Positions 26,658 to 34,983 of a stretch of 48,201 nucleotides of DNA are shown in pieces. The notes beneath the pieces were generated by a model, which had not been told where the DNA came from, searched no databases, and saw nothing but the letters and a program-made list of their open reading frames with translations. This stretch comes from Fibrobacterota bacterium (GTDB taxonomy: Bacteria > Fibrobacterota > Fibrobacteria > UBA5070), in NCBI GenBank assembly GCA_029557215.1, contig JAKPQQ010000112.1, forward strand, positions 1-48,201. Reading direction: 5' to 3'. The translations under genes were made by a program, and so were the position numbers. The first letter of the stretch is position 1; each line of letters starts with the position of its first letter.

Positions 26658-27942
26658 GGTGGACCACCGGGAGAATGCGTTCGAAGATGGCGTAGCTGTT
26701 GGGGTCGGCCGGCGTTGTGCCGTTTCTGGACCAGTTGCCGATTCCGTTGAAGACTTGCTGGCTACCTTCCCGGTTGCCGCGTCGCGACTTCGTGACCAAC
26801 CAGACCTTCAGACCTTCGGTCCGGGCGCGGAACATGGAGTCCTGCACAGGGTTCGCCTTGACCGCGTCGCGCCAGAACCATTGGGGGGCGGCAAGCGCGT
26901 TGACTGGATCTCCAGAAACACGTGACACCTGGATTCTCCCCACGTGGAGTTGCGCGCTCGTGTTCGAGACCGCGATCCGTGAACGAAGCCCGAACTGGAT
27001 TTCATCGAGACCGGTGGCGTTAGGTTGGAATTCCCAACTGACCCAGAAGGGGGTCTCCGAATGCGGCGGGAGGCGGATATCCAGCGTGTCGGTCCAGCCT
27101 GCGCTGGGGGTCTGGACATAGACCTGCAGGAAACCGGTGTCCGTAGGGATCGCAAAGGCATTCTTGAACACGGAGTCCACCTGGATCATGCAGCTCAATC
27201 GATAGGTGGCGTCGGGCATCAATTTCGGCCCGATCCCCGATTGGAGTTCCCTGACGTTTTTGCCCCAACCCCTCCAGCCCGCCAAGCTGTCCCCAGTGCT
27301 TCCGTAGGGGATCTTTTTGATGGGGGTCAAGTTCGCGGTGCCAACTTCGGTCAGCGTGGGATTTTCCAGCAGGATGTTTTTGGGACGGACCGCCGGAAGT
27401 TGATTCGTCAGCAAAGTGTCGGTCGCGGCCTGGGCTTGCATCGTCACGACATCTTCCAGCACGACGGCTTCGCTGCGGAGATTGACGCTGTCGCCCGCGT
27501 TCCAGAACTGGCGGATGAGCTGGGTTCCGCGCACGAAGTACCGGACACGGATCGGGGAAATGGCGCATTGCACGCCTTCGGTGGGAGAGACCCGGAAGAA
27601 GCGTCCTTCGATGGTGTCGCTGCCGTTCCCGCCGTCGTCGAAGACAAACAATCTTTGATCGGGCCGCAGCACGGTGTCCGTGCCCGACAAACAAATCCGT
27701 CGCAGATCGGACCCGACAGGCATCGCTCCCCCGGAGCGCAAACCTTGACGGAACCCCAGGTTCGCGAAGTCTTCTTCCAGGATGCGTACGGCGTCGCGCG
27801 CGTCGGCTTGCAAGCGAACCTTGGTTCGGGTCTTGGTGTAGTTGCCTTGTTCGTCGCGCACCAGGTCGAAGGCGATGTAACCGACCAGGGTCGCGATCGC
27901 CATGGCGACCAGAAGTTCGATCAGGGTGACACCGCGCTTCAT
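26647..27942 (-). CDS. PilW-like minor pilin
   Basis: 431 residues, longer than common PilW. It has a class III prepilin signal MKRGVTLIELLVAMAIA (cleavage after G4, Glu at +5) and a long N-terminal helix, then PilW-like RLQADARDAVRILEEDFANLGFR. The C-terminal half (about 215-370) looks like a lectin- or carbohydrate-module-like beta sandwich. It overlaps the PilV stop by four bases and the next gene by eleven. It presumably helps prime or cap type IV pili. Confidence 0.85.
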   Translation of the reverse strand: MKRGVTLIELLVAMAIATLVGYIAFDLVRDEQGNYTKTRTKVRLQADARDAVRILEEDFANLGFRQGLRSGGAMPVGSDLRRICLSGTDTVLRPDQRLFVFDDGGNGSDTIEGRFFRVSPTEGVQCAISPIRVRYFVRGTQLIRQFWNAGDSVNLRSEAVVLEDVVTMQAQAATDTLLTNQLPAVRPKNILLENPTLTEVGTANLTPIKKIPYGSTGDSLAGWRGWGKNVRELQSGIGPKLMPDATYRLSCMIQVDSVFKNAFAIPTDTGFLQVYVQTPSAGWTDTLDIRLPPHSETPFWVSWEFQPNATGLDEIQFGLRSRIAVSNTSAQLHVGRIQVSRVSGDPVNALAAPQWFWRDAVKANPVQDSMFRARTEGLKVWLVTKSRRGNREGSQQVFNGIGNWSRNGTTPADPNSYAIFERILPVVHHGF

Positions 27943-28304
27943 GGGAGGACTCCATCCAGTCGGGACAAACGGTCGACATTGCCGACTTTCCAGCGGACTT
28001 CCACGAACGCCGCGCCAGGAGCCGGATGGGCGTAAGGACTGGTCGTGTTCACGTAGTTCCAGGTCAGGCTGTAGTTCATTCCGTTGTGGACAACGGGTTC
28101 GTTGGTCTTAATCAATCGAGAGGCACGAGGCAGCTCTCGAAGCGAATCGAGCACGTACTGGGCGTATTCGGTGGCCTGCTCCGAACGGTACGAACCCACT
28201 TGCGCCTGGCGGCTGGCCGTGACCCAGCGAATCAGTCCCGGCAGGATGATCGCCAGAAGAACCACCGCGATCAGCACTTCCAGGATGGTGTATCCCTTTT
28301 TCAC
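27939..28304 (-). CDS. PilV-like minor pilin
   Basis: 121 residues from a GTG start that overlaps the FimT-like stop (GTGA), with GGGAGG upstream. The prepilin signal is VKKGYTILEVLIAVVLLA, with cleavage after G4 and Glu at +5. The rest is a short pilin body with LDSLRELPRASRLI. It belongs to the minor-pilin set transcribed from about 29.1 kb. Confidence 0.85.
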   Translation of the reverse strand: MKKGYTILEVLIAVVLLAIILPGLIRWVTASRQAQVGSYRSEQATEYAQYVLDSLRELPRASRLIKTNEPVVHNGMNYSLTWNYVNTTSPYAHPAPGAAFVEVRWKVGNVDRLSRLDGVLP

Positions 28305-29062
28305 AAGGCCTCCCAAGAATCGGTCGCTTTGGCGTACCGGAAGTACCGCAACTGCACGCTGCGTCGATCGTAGGCGATGGCGTACATCTTGTCGTCCGAC
28401 CCGGTGCTGGTCAGGTAGGCGATCCCTTCGGTCATATCGGAAATCGAGCCGCCGCAAGCCGTGATGGCCCATGGGGCGGACATTTTGCCTTTCCAGCCAT
28501 AGCTCTGGACCTTGGTGGTATCCGAATAGACCACGCCGTCCTTGCAATCTTCCCAGGTGCTATCGGAGCTGGCGAGTCCATGGTAGGCGGCGGCGGTGGT
28601 GGGAGCATCGAACCCCGGCACCTTCTTTGCCGATTTCAGGGCGGCAACGACTCCGAATTGCGACTTGTGGTCGAGCGAGTCGCGGAGAATCAGAACCGTC
28701 TTGTTGGTATCTGGAGAAAAGGTGAGGATGGAATCGTTGAGCGCCCGCCAGATCGAGATGCGGCGAGGAGGATCGATCACGACCCAATGGCGCAGGTTGG
28801 TCTTGGATGCCGCCTGCTTGGCGATCCGGAAATTCAACAGCACCTTCTGCGCGTCGCCTTCCAGTTTGGCTTCGGCGTCGGCGCGAAGGAACTTGGGCAC
28901 CGCCATTCCCGACAGCAACCCGATGATCACGATGACCACCAGCAGTTCCACCATGGTGAACCCGGCCGACCGGTGCTGGGCTCGGGAACGGAGTTCGGCG
29001 AGTCGGGCAGAAAGTGCCCGGTGCGCAAAACTCGAGAATCGGTTCGATTCGTGTCCGGTCAT
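28301..29062 (-). CDS. FimT/GspH-like minor pilin
   Basis: 253 residues. A 34-residue basic leader ends at G34-F35 followed by TMVELLVVIVIIGLLSGMA (Glu at +5), a class III prepilin signal with an unusually long leader. The globular domain (about 70-253) is GspH/FimT-like and has Cys in EDCKDG and TACGGS. It heads the operon. GAGG lies seven bases before the ATG. A TATCTT hexamer 62 bases upstream (29129-29124, minus) is a likely -10. Confidence 0.85.
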   Translation of the reverse strand: MTGHESNRFSSFAHRALSARLAELRSRAQHRSAGFTMVELLVVIVIIGLLSGMAVPKFLRADAEAKLEGDAQKVLLNFRIAKQAASKTNLRHWVVIDPPRRISIWRALNDSILTFSPDTNKTVLILRDSLDHKSQFGVVAALKSAKKVPGFDAPTTAAAYHGLASSDSTWEDCKDGVVYSDTTKVQSYGWKGKMSAPWAITACGGSISDMTEGIAYLTSTGSDDKMYAIAYDRRSVQLRYFRYAKATDSWEAL

Positions 29063-29141
29063 CGCGGTTCCTCGTTGAACGAAGGGGACGGCGCGCCCGG
29101 ATCGAGACGCCGCCTCAATAGAGAAGATATCACCAAAGAAG

Positions 29142-29606
29142 TCACCGCGCCCAGGTTTTGACAGGGCCGGAATTTGGCGGCGCCGGGATCGATGAACGCG
29201 GGGCCTCCGGGAAACCGGAGGGAGGGTGCGACCAATCCCAGTTCAGGGCGCCCTTGCGCCACAGATACAGATAGACGGCTTCCAGCATCACCAGGAACGC
29301 GAGCAGGATCCACAGCATGTCCCAGCCGCCGTCCAAAAAGCGCACCGCCCACGGGTACAAGAAGGCGACTTCGATGTCGAAGGCCAGGAAGATCATGGCG
29401 ATCAGGTAGAACCGGACGGAAAACCGCTCCTGCGCACCGCCCACGGTCGTGGATAGCCCGCACTCGTAGGCTTCTTCCTTTGCCTGGAACGTCCTGCGCT
29501 GCCGGTGCAGGAACCAGTTGGCCCCCACCATGAAACTGGGCACCAAGACCCCCAGGATCACGAGCACCGTGAACGGAAACACCACGTCGAAGGTTGTCGG
29601 CTGCAT
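29142..29606 (-). CDS. nuoA: NADH-quinone oxidoreductase subunit A (orphan)
   Basis: 154 residues with three transmembrane helices (about 8-30, 64-85, 92-113). The family core is AYECGL and RFSVRFYLIAMIFLAFDIEVAFLYP; the Cys loop and the Asp-Ile-Glu in helix 2 are present. NuoA is a membrane subunit of complex I near the quinone channel. nuoB and the rest are absent; the next genes are pilins. The C-terminus (about 122-154) is Pro-rich and longer than usual, and its DNA holds a perfect CCTCCGG hairpin. Confidence 0.92.
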   Translation of the reverse strand: MQPTTFDVVFPFTVLVILGVLVPSFMVGANWFLHRQRRTFQAKEEAYECGLSTTVGGAQERFSVRFYLIAMIFLAFDIEVAFLYPWAVRFLDGGWDMLWILLAFLVMLEAVYLYLWRKGALNWDWSHPPSGFPEAPRSSIPAPPNSGPVKTWAR

Positions 29607-29616
29607 GATGGGCTAA

Positions 29617-29646
29617 AAGATAGGACTTCGGGGGAGGGGTTCGCAA
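29617..29646 (-). promoter_or_regulatory. Predicted nuoA promoter
   Basis: TTGCGA (29646-29641), 18-base spacer, TATCTT (29622-29617), ten bases to ATG, no Shine-Dalgarno. The G11 run lies immediately upstream of the -35. Confidence 0.5.
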
Positions 29647-29647
29647 A

Positions 29648-29658
29648 GGGGGGGGGGG
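29648..29658. repeat. G11 homopolymer tract
   Basis: Eleven consecutive G between the nuoA promoter and the Rhs-tail ORF. Tracts this long slip during replication, so length variation is plausible, with possible effects on either flanking gene. Confidence 0.9.
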
Positions 29659-29677
29659 CAGGCTGGCACCGTCGAAT

Positions 29678-30427
29678 GTGCGACGGGAAATGTCTTTGGG
29701 GTCTACATTGCCAAGCATGGGATCCGCGCCCTCGACAAGCTTGCTTCGTTCCTGTTCCCGCATCGACTACGACGTGTGGGGCAAGATCACGGCCTCCACC
29801 AACCTCGCTTTCCAACCCTTCGGTTTTGCGGGCGGACTGCGGGATGATGCGACGGGGGTGGTGCGGTTTGGCGCGCGCGATTTTGATCCGCTGGTGGGAC
29901 GGTGGACGGGGAAGGATCCGATTAGTTTTGCGGGTGGATCCGTGAATCTGTACGGCTATGTCGCCAATGATCCGGTGAATTGGATTGATCCTTCTGGATT
30001 GAAAATTGGAGATCGATTTAGAAATGCTGATTTGGTAGCATTAGACGCTCTTAAACAAGTCAATCCGCTTTCAATAGAACTGCGTTGGGAGCTTGCTGGT
30101 GCCATCTGTCAAGAAGGAAATCAATACTTCTCTACAGCGTACAGCATAGGGACTTGTGGCGGATCAACGCCCCCCAAATGCCCGGGGAAATCTGTCTGTG
30201 TCGGAGATTGGCATACTCATGGGGCGTATTCGGTGAGTATTGAAGGCGGCGATTGCGTAGAGTCGGATGTGCCGATTCCTTCAGATGACGATTTCTCATC
30301 AAAGGATATTGAGGGATGTAAAGAAGATTCAAAGGGGGTTCCCGGGTATAATTGTTACCTTGGAACGCCAAGTGGAATGTTTTGGAAAATGCCTGGTTGG
30401 TCAGGTATTAGGAGCCCATTGCAATGA
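29678..30427 (+). CDS. Truncated Rhs tail with a JAB-like (DUF4329-type) toxin domain
   Basis: Only the end of an Rhs protein is present. From about base 29765 the frame shows the conserved Rhs core end, including [31 protein letters not shown] and the closing IDPSGL; no YD-repeat body precedes it. The first ~28 codons do not look like Rhs, and GTG 29678 is an arbitrary start. The 142 residues after DPSGL are coded by AT-richer DNA and contain GDWHTHG and, later, DDDFSSKD, a His-x-His ... Ser ... Asp pattern of JAB/JAMM-type metallopeptidases, as in DUF4329 toxin tips. The stop overlaps the next start. It may be an orphan toxin cassette rather than an active gene. Confidence 0.75.
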   Translation: MRREMSLGSTLPSMGSAPSTSLLRSCSRIDYDVWGKITASTNLAFQPFGFAGGLRDDATGVVRFGARDFDPLVGRWTGKDPISFAGGSVNLYGYVANDPVNWIDPSGLKIGDRFRNADLVALDALKQVNPLSIELRWELAGAICQEGNQYFSTAYSIGTCGGSTPPKCPGKSVCVGDWHTHGAYSVSIEGGDCVESDVPIPSDDDFSSKDIEGCKEDSKGVPGYNCYLGTPSGMFWKMPGWSGIRSPLQ

Positions 30428-30699
30428 TATTTAACGCGTGTGTTCATTTGGGCCTTCTTGCCGCGACTGGTGCGGTTGCTTCGGATACGCTACAGTTCTC
30501 GCAGCGAGATCTTCTCATCGTTAACGATTGTGTCCGTTTTTCAGGAGCTCCGATAGCTGACGAATTAAAAATTCGTTTGATTCGCACAGATACAACGCAA
30601 GTGATTGTTGATCAGATCAAGTGGAAGCGAGGTGGGAGAGTTCGGTGCTATTATGCGCCATCTTCCGGCGAGAGAGTTGATGTGATTACCGAAAAATAG
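30424..30699 (+). CDS. Small exported protein, candidate immunity partner of the Rhs tail
   Basis: 91 residues with a likely signal peptide ([13 protein letters not shown]) and a short beta-rich mature part. The ATG overlaps the toxin-tail stop (ATGA), the usual place of an immunity gene. Codon use is AT-rich like the toxin tip. No family is recognised; the immunity role is inferred from position only. Confidence 0.6.
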   Translation: MIFNACVHLGLLAATGAVASDTLQFSQRDLLIVNDCVRFSGAPIADELKIRLIRTDTTQVIVDQIKWKRGGRVRCYYAPSSGERVDVITEK

Positions 30700-30792
30700 C
30701 GAAATCAGATATTGATCCAGCGACTCTATAGGCTCAGACTTGTTCTGAACGTTTGGTCTGTGCTCGGGGGCGTTATTTGACTGAAAGCCTCG

Positions 30793-30999
30793 ATGGCGTG
30801 CCCAGAATACACCCTATTGTTTGCGATTCCTTTTGCTGGTGTGGGGTGGAGCATATACGCTCTATGGAGTGGGGTTCGGTGTCCGGCATGTAGAATGCCT
30901 ATTTCAAATCGACCACTCGGTGGGTTGATTTTTTGGCAAGTATTGAATGTGAAGGATGGCAAATTCTGCCGTAGGTGCGGGTTTGATTTGCGAAACTGA
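30793..30999 (+). CDS. Small membrane-anchored zinc-ribbon protein
   Basis: 68 residues. One hydrophobic segment (about 8-26) is followed by RCPACRMP and, 29 residues on, FCRRCGFDL, a two-CxxC zinc ribbon. AT-rich like its upstream neighbours. Function unknown. It could be a fragment of the same accessory insertion. Confidence 0.5.
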   Translation: MACPEYTLLFAIPFAGVGWSIYALWSGVRCPACRMPISNRPLGGLIFWQVLNVKDGKFCRRCGFDLRN

Positions 31000-31201
31000 A
31001 CGATTCTACTTTCATTCTGATGTTCTCGAGCGGGCAAAGGTAAAACGCCCCTCACACCCCCGCGAATCGCGTCAGCGGGCATTCCCGGATTGCCGGGGGC
31101 GGTGTCGATTTTGCGAAGGCGTGGCTGGGCACGGGGCGGATGGGGCGCGAAGGGAACGGGGCTACATTGATTCGTCAGGATCAAGTTGGGAGGGCGCGAC
31201 G

Positions 31202-32065
31202 GTGGCCACGAGAACGATTCAGGTTCAAGGAACGGACATCGCGGTCGTGTCCAAGGAGTCGCAGGACTTCATATCCCTCACGGACATGGTGAAAGGGTTC
31301 GACGGCGGGAATGCCTTGATCGAGCAGTGGCTCAAGAACAAGGACACGGTGCTGTTCCTGGCTGTATGGGAGCAGATCCACAACCCGGGTTTTAATTCCC
31401 TCGAATTCGAGGGAATTAGAGCCGAGGCGGGTCGGAACAGCTTCTATCTCTCGGCAAAGAAGTGGATCGATCGCACGGGCGCGATCGGCCTGTCGGCTCG
31501 TGCGGGACGCTACGGCGGAACCTATGCCCACAAGGACATCGCCTTCGAGTTCGGTTCGTGGCTCAGCCCCGAGTTCAAGCTCTATCTCATCAAGGAGTTC
31601 GATCGGCTCAAATCGGAGGAATCCCAGTCGCTCTCGCTGGAGTGGAGCTTCCAGCGAGCCTTGGCCAAGGTCAACTACCGGATCCACACCGACGCGGTTC
31701 GGGACCACCTGATTCCTCCCCAGATCACGAAGACACAAATTGTCTCGATCTACGCCAGCGAGGCGGACCTCCTGAACGTCGCGTTGTTCGGTATGACCGC
31801 CGCACAGTGGCGTGCCGCGAATCCCAAGACGCCAGGCAACATGCGGGATGTGGCTTCGCTGGAGCAACTGGTCGTACTCTCGAACATGGAAAGCATCAAC
31901 TCGATGCTGATCCACCAGGGCATGGCCTCGGGTGACCGTTTGAAGCAACTGAACCAGATCGCGATCGCTCAGATGACCTCGCTTGCCAGGAATCAGGCGG
32001 CGAAGAGGCTCACGGCGAAGCCCGAAGCTCGAACAATCTCGAAGAGGGGATCGGACGAAAGTTGA
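31202..32065 (+). CDS. KilA-N domain DNA-binding protein
   Basis: 287 residues from GTG 31202, which has GGGAGGG eight bases upstream. The KilA-N domain (about 1-125) shows ISLTDMVKGFDGG, IEQWLKNKDTVLFLAVWE, the AGRYGGTYAHKDIAFEFGSW block and SPEFKLYLIKEFDRLK. KilA-N is a phage- and virus-associated DNA-binding fold also spread as chromosomal accessory genes. The second half is helical, with a basic end. TACATT about 33 bases upstream may be the -10. GC content is back to the genome level here. Confidence 0.88.
   Translation: MATRTIQVQGTDIAVVSKESQDFISLTDMVKGFDGGNALIEQWLKNKDTVLFLAVWEQIHNPGFNSLEFEGIRAEAGRNSFYLSAKKWIDRTGAIGLSARAGRYGGTYAHKDIAFEFGSWLSPEFKLYLIKEFDRLKSEESQSLSLEWSFQRALAKVNYRIHTDAVRDHLIPPQITKTQIVSIYASEADLLNVALFGMTAAQWRAANPKTPGNMRDVASLEQLVVLSNMESINSMLIHQGMASGDRLKQLNQIAIAQMTSLARNQAAKRLTAKPEARTISKRGSDES
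31393..31418. repeat. 26-bp perfect palindrome inside the KilA-N gene
   Basis: The arm TAATTCCCTCGAA is followed immediately by its exact reverse complement, with no spacer. It encodes FNSLEFEGI, a normal-looking stretch for the family, so it is not a frame-breaking insertion. Confidence 0.95.
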
Positions 32066-32332
32066 TTTCGGGACTGCTTGCGAGGAAGGCCGCTCCTGCC
32101 CGCAAGCTCGCCAAGAAGTAGCGCGTGGTCGTAGGCGATTCAGGGTTTGGGGATTTCCCTCACGGCCCTGAAGGGCCATTCTCCAATTACGCTTGAAAAA
32201 GCAACTTCTGAAGATGGATTTTCAAGTTTAAGTGGGCAATTCATGGTCGAAGAGCCATGACGCCAATCGCCCTCGGAAAAACGACCCTTCCCCCATAACT
32301 GGTCAGCCCGGACCGCGCATCCTGCGCACTTG
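32066..32332. other. Intergenic, no gene supported
   Basis: A TTG-started frame overlapping the KilA-N stop gives a 19-residue Lys/Ala-rich peptide ending KLAKK; it is probably not a gene. A GGCCCT-GA-AGGGCC stem lies near 32164-32177. Nothing else recognised. Confidence 0.5.
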
Positions 32333-33685
32333 TCACTTCGCGAACACGCGCTCCGTCTGGTCCCCGATGGTCACCAGGTACATCCCTTCGCCGCGTGTCG
32401 TCGCGTGAACCGTTCCGTCGCGGTGCCGGACGTGGTGCAAGGGGCGTCCTGCGAGGTCGGTCACCCGCACCGTCTGCCCGGTCGGGGCGCGTAGGGCGAT
32501 CTTGCCGGTTTCCGTCCAGACGGTGATGGACTTCGCGCGATGTCCAAGCGGTGCGATGGAGGAAGTCTGTTCGTATTCCTTGGTGTCGATCTTGCCCACG
32601 CCCGCCCAGTCGGCGACCAGTTGGGCGACGTCCGCCACGGGATCTGCCTTGTAGGGGTAGGGGGGTACGAAGGTGCCTTCGGGGAGGGTGGCGATGGTGG
32701 TCTTCTTGCTGGAATTGCCGACGGTCATGTTGTCGACGATCCTGGCCTTGCCGCCGTCGGAGCCGAAGATCGCCTTGCTCAGGGTGTCGAACCGGTTCTT
32801 TTCGATCAGCATGTCGGAGCCGATCCGCACGTCCACGCCGTTGCCGCCACCCTGGTGGATGTGGTTGTTGTAGATGTGGGCACGCCCGAACCGGACCATG
32901 GGCTGGCGCGAGACGATGTTGCGGAAACGGTTGTGGTGGAACGTGAACTTGTGTTCGAATTCGTCGGTGTCGGAGTTCCCGATCAGACTCCCCTTGTGGT
33001 GGTCGTGGAAGTAGTTCCAGGAGATCGTGACGTTGTAGGTGTTGTTCTTGGCGTCCAGGAGCCCGTCGTAGCGGTCGGTGCTGGCTTGCGGATCGTTGTA
33101 GAACTCGCAGTGGTCGATCCAGATGTTGCGGCTTTCCTGGAGTTTTTTCTGCTCGTAGCTGCTCGCGGCCGAATCGGCCTGGATGCTGATGCAATCGGGG
33201 TCGCTCAGGACCGCCTGGGCGCCGTTGCGCCATCCCACCACCTTGTTTTCGTCGGTCTTGGAGACGGGGACGTCCAGCATGGTGAACTTGATGTTGCGCA
33301 CGACGATGTTGCGCTTCTTCTGGATCAGCAGACCCACGCGATTGAAGAACGCCTTGTCGCCGATCCCGATGATCGACTTGTTGGAGCCCACCTGCACGAT
33401 GTCGCCGTAGGTGGATGCGATGCTTCCGCCCACGGCGCCGTCTGCATCCACCTTCACGGGAATCCCGGTGTTCATTTCCTTGTCCACCAGGATCACGTAC
33501 GGAGTGACCGGGTCTTCGGCGTAGCGTTTCAGCTCTTCCAGATTGGCGGGACGCACCACTCGGCCACCCGCGCCGCCGGTGGTGCCGCCGTCCATGGTGG
33601 AAAATCCGGTCTGCGAAAAGTCGGGTGTCGCCGCCATCGCGCTGCAGGCGAAGAGGGTCGCGAAAAGACTCGAATAGCGGCTCAT
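32333..33685 (-). CDS. Secreted pectate lyase (polysaccharide lyase family 1) with Por-type tail
   Basis: 450 residues. A signal peptide ends near SAMAA. The catalytic beta-helix (about 40-340) has PL1 marks: IGIGDKAFF, RNIKF, WIDHCEFYND, DGLLDAKNNTYNVTISWNYF and HHNRFRN. It cleaves polygalacturonate by beta-elimination. The last ~70 residues (TVRVTDLAGRPL ... GMYLVTIGDQT) resemble the C-terminal Por-secretion sorting domains of FCB bacteria, so export by type IX secretion is plausible. TGGAG six bases before the ATG. Single gene, no pectin cluster around it. Confidence 0.93.
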   Translation of the reverse strand: MSRYSSLFATLFACSAMAATPDFSQTGFSTMDGGTTGGAGGRVVRPANLEELKRYAEDPVTPYVILVDKEMNTGIPVKVDADGAVGGSIASTYGDIVQVGSNKSIIGIGDKAFFNRVGLLIQKKRNIVVRNIKFTMLDVPVSKTDENKVVGWRNGAQAVLSDPDCISIQADSAASSYEQKKLQESRNIWIDHCEFYNDPQASTDRYDGLLDAKNNTYNVTISWNYFHDHHKGSLIGNSDTDEFEHKFTFHHNRFRNIVSRQPMVRFGRAHIYNNHIHQGGGNGVDVRIGSDMLIEKNRFDTLSKAIFGSDGGKARIVDNMTVGNSSKKTTIATLPEGTFVPPYPYKADPVADVAQLVADWAGVGKIDTKEYEQTSSIAPLGHRAKSITVWTETGKIALRAPTGQTVRVTDLAGRPLHHVRHRDGTVHATTRGEGMYLVTIGDQTERVFAK

Positions 33686-33937
33686 GGTGGCTCCAGGTCA
33701 GGGTTCCGGGGGAGGATTCCAACGCGTGGTCAATGTGTGACGCCGCGATGGTCCGTGTCCTGGGATGGAACCTAAGCCGAGCCAGAAACGAGGAAAGCAC
33801 GATGCGGGGATCTTCCGTTGTAGGCGGGTCAATCCAGGTGTGGAGAGCCTGCGCTGGATAACGCGCCCCCCGGCTTTACGAATGGATGCCGTTTGGTTAT
33901 GCTTAAATTGATAGTGCTCGAATGAGCAGTTGTTGCG

Positions 33938-33943
33938 TATATT
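33938..33943 (+). promoter_or_regulatory. -10-like hexamer before the Rpn-like gene
   Basis: TATATT nine bases before the ATG and no Shine-Dalgarno. The rest of the 267-base gap 33686-33952 shows nothing recognisable. Confidence 0.4.
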
Positions 33944-33952
33944 GATCCTGCC

Positions 33953-34861
33953 ATGCCCCGCAAGTCCGCTTCCCTCAAAGTATCCGTCGATCAGGCCATC
34001 AAGGAGCTGCTCCAGCTCCACCCCGATGACACCTTGGCGTTCCTGCTTCCCGAGATCCCCACTCAAAGAGGAGCGCCAACCATGTGGCGATTCCACAATG
34101 TCCAGGTGCGAAAAAAGGATCTGCTTCGCAAAGGGCTGGTCATGGATCTCAACATCGAATACCGCTTCCGGGAGGGCGCGCCGCTGCTTCTTGTTCTGGT
34201 GGAGCATTGGAGCACGTCGAGATCTGTCGATCTTGTCCGTACGGCCCAATATTACCTGGATCTCGCGAGTCGATTTCCCGACCACGAAATCGTTCCCGTC
34301 GCATTGATCACCGAGATCGACGCCGATCCCGTTCCGGATGGGTTCCGCAAGATGGCTTTGGGCGTCGAAGTGATCCGGTTTTCCACCCGGGTGGTGCAAT
34401 TGTCGCAAACCCAGGCACAGGATTGGGTGGACACCCGGAATCTGGTTGCGGCCGCCCTGTTGATGGCCATGGGAGGATCGATGTCGAGATCCCAGAAACT
34501 TCTTGCCACCATCGACTTCTTCCTTCGCCACGACGAAGGCGAAACGCGCCTGCTCTTCCCCTTGATTTCAGAAGTGGGTAAATTGAACGAAGAGGAACAT
34601 GCCATGACCATCAAATACCTGACTCAGCTTCCCAAGCCGTTGTTCATGACCATGCTCGAGGAGCAAGCCACCGCCTCGGGCATGGCGAAAGGTATCGCGA
34701 AAGGTATGGAGCAAGGCCTGGAAAAAGGGATACAGCAAGGCTTGCAACAAGGCATCCGAGCTTCCAAGCTCGAGGGCGCTCGCAAGATGCGGGAGCATGG
34801 GATCGGCTGGGAGGTGATCACCGACGTCACCGGTCTCAAGCCGGAAGATCTGCAGGATTGA
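33953..34861 (+). CDS. Rpn/PD-(D/E)XK nuclease-family (transposase_31-like) protein
   Basis: 302 residues. The N-terminal domain (about 15-150) has the spacing of Rpn-type nucleases: VMDLNIEYRFREG, then LLLVLVEHWS and RTAQYYLDL. The usual Gln of the E-x-Q motif (VEHQS) is Trp here (VEHWS), so catalysis may be weakened. A C-terminal stretch (about 240-270) has repeats of G-(I/M/L)-x-(K/Q)-G units such as GMAKGIAKGMEQGLEKG, typical of this family. Rpn proteins are RecA-independent recombination nucleases or mobile-gene relatives. No terminal repeats are seen around it. Confidence 0.8.
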   Translation: MPRKSASLKVSVDQAIKELLQLHPDDTLAFLLPEIPTQRGAPTMWRFHNVQVRKKDLLRKGLVMDLNIEYRFREGAPLLLVLVEHWSTSRSVDLVRTAQYYLDLASRFPDHEIVPVALITEIDADPVPDGFRKMALGVEVIRFSTRVVQLSQTQAQDWVDTRNLVAAALLMAMGGSMSRSQKLLATIDFFLRHDEGETRLLFPLISEVGKLNEEEHAMTIKYLTQLPKPLFMTMLEEQATASGMAKGIAKGMEQGLEKGIQQGLQQGIRASKLEGARKMREHGIGWEVITDVTGLKPEDLQD

Positions 34862-34937
34862 TCGGGGAGGATGTCCCTCGCGAGGGGCTGATCTTGAGAG
34901 GGGTGTGTCGTTCCCCTCACCAGCACACGGCGGATCG

Positions 34938-34966
34938 GTCACCTCTCCTTGTCGGGGAAAGGTGAC
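34938..34966. terminator. Hairpin between convergent genes
   Basis: GTCACCT pairs with AGGTGAC around a partly paired loop, followed by GTTT. It may terminate the Rpn-like gene and, on the other strand, rfbC. A CCCTCG/CGAGGG palindrome lies at 34875-34886. Confidence 0.45.
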
Positions 34967-34983
34967 GTTTCCCGCAAACGCCC

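Noticed and set aside
29059..29763. Minus-strand frame giving a longer N-terminus over nuoA
   Set aside because: It is in another frame than nuoA and is Arg/Pro-rich noise; nuoA motifs lie in the frame starting at 29606.
32053..32121. 19-residue basic peptide gene overlapping the KilA-N stop
   Set aside because: TTG start without a convincing ribosome-binding site; more likely read-through sequence or chance.
33953..34861. Insertion sequence around the Rpn-like gene
   Set aside because: Transposase_31 relatives exist, but I find no terminal inverted repeats or target duplications at the flanks.
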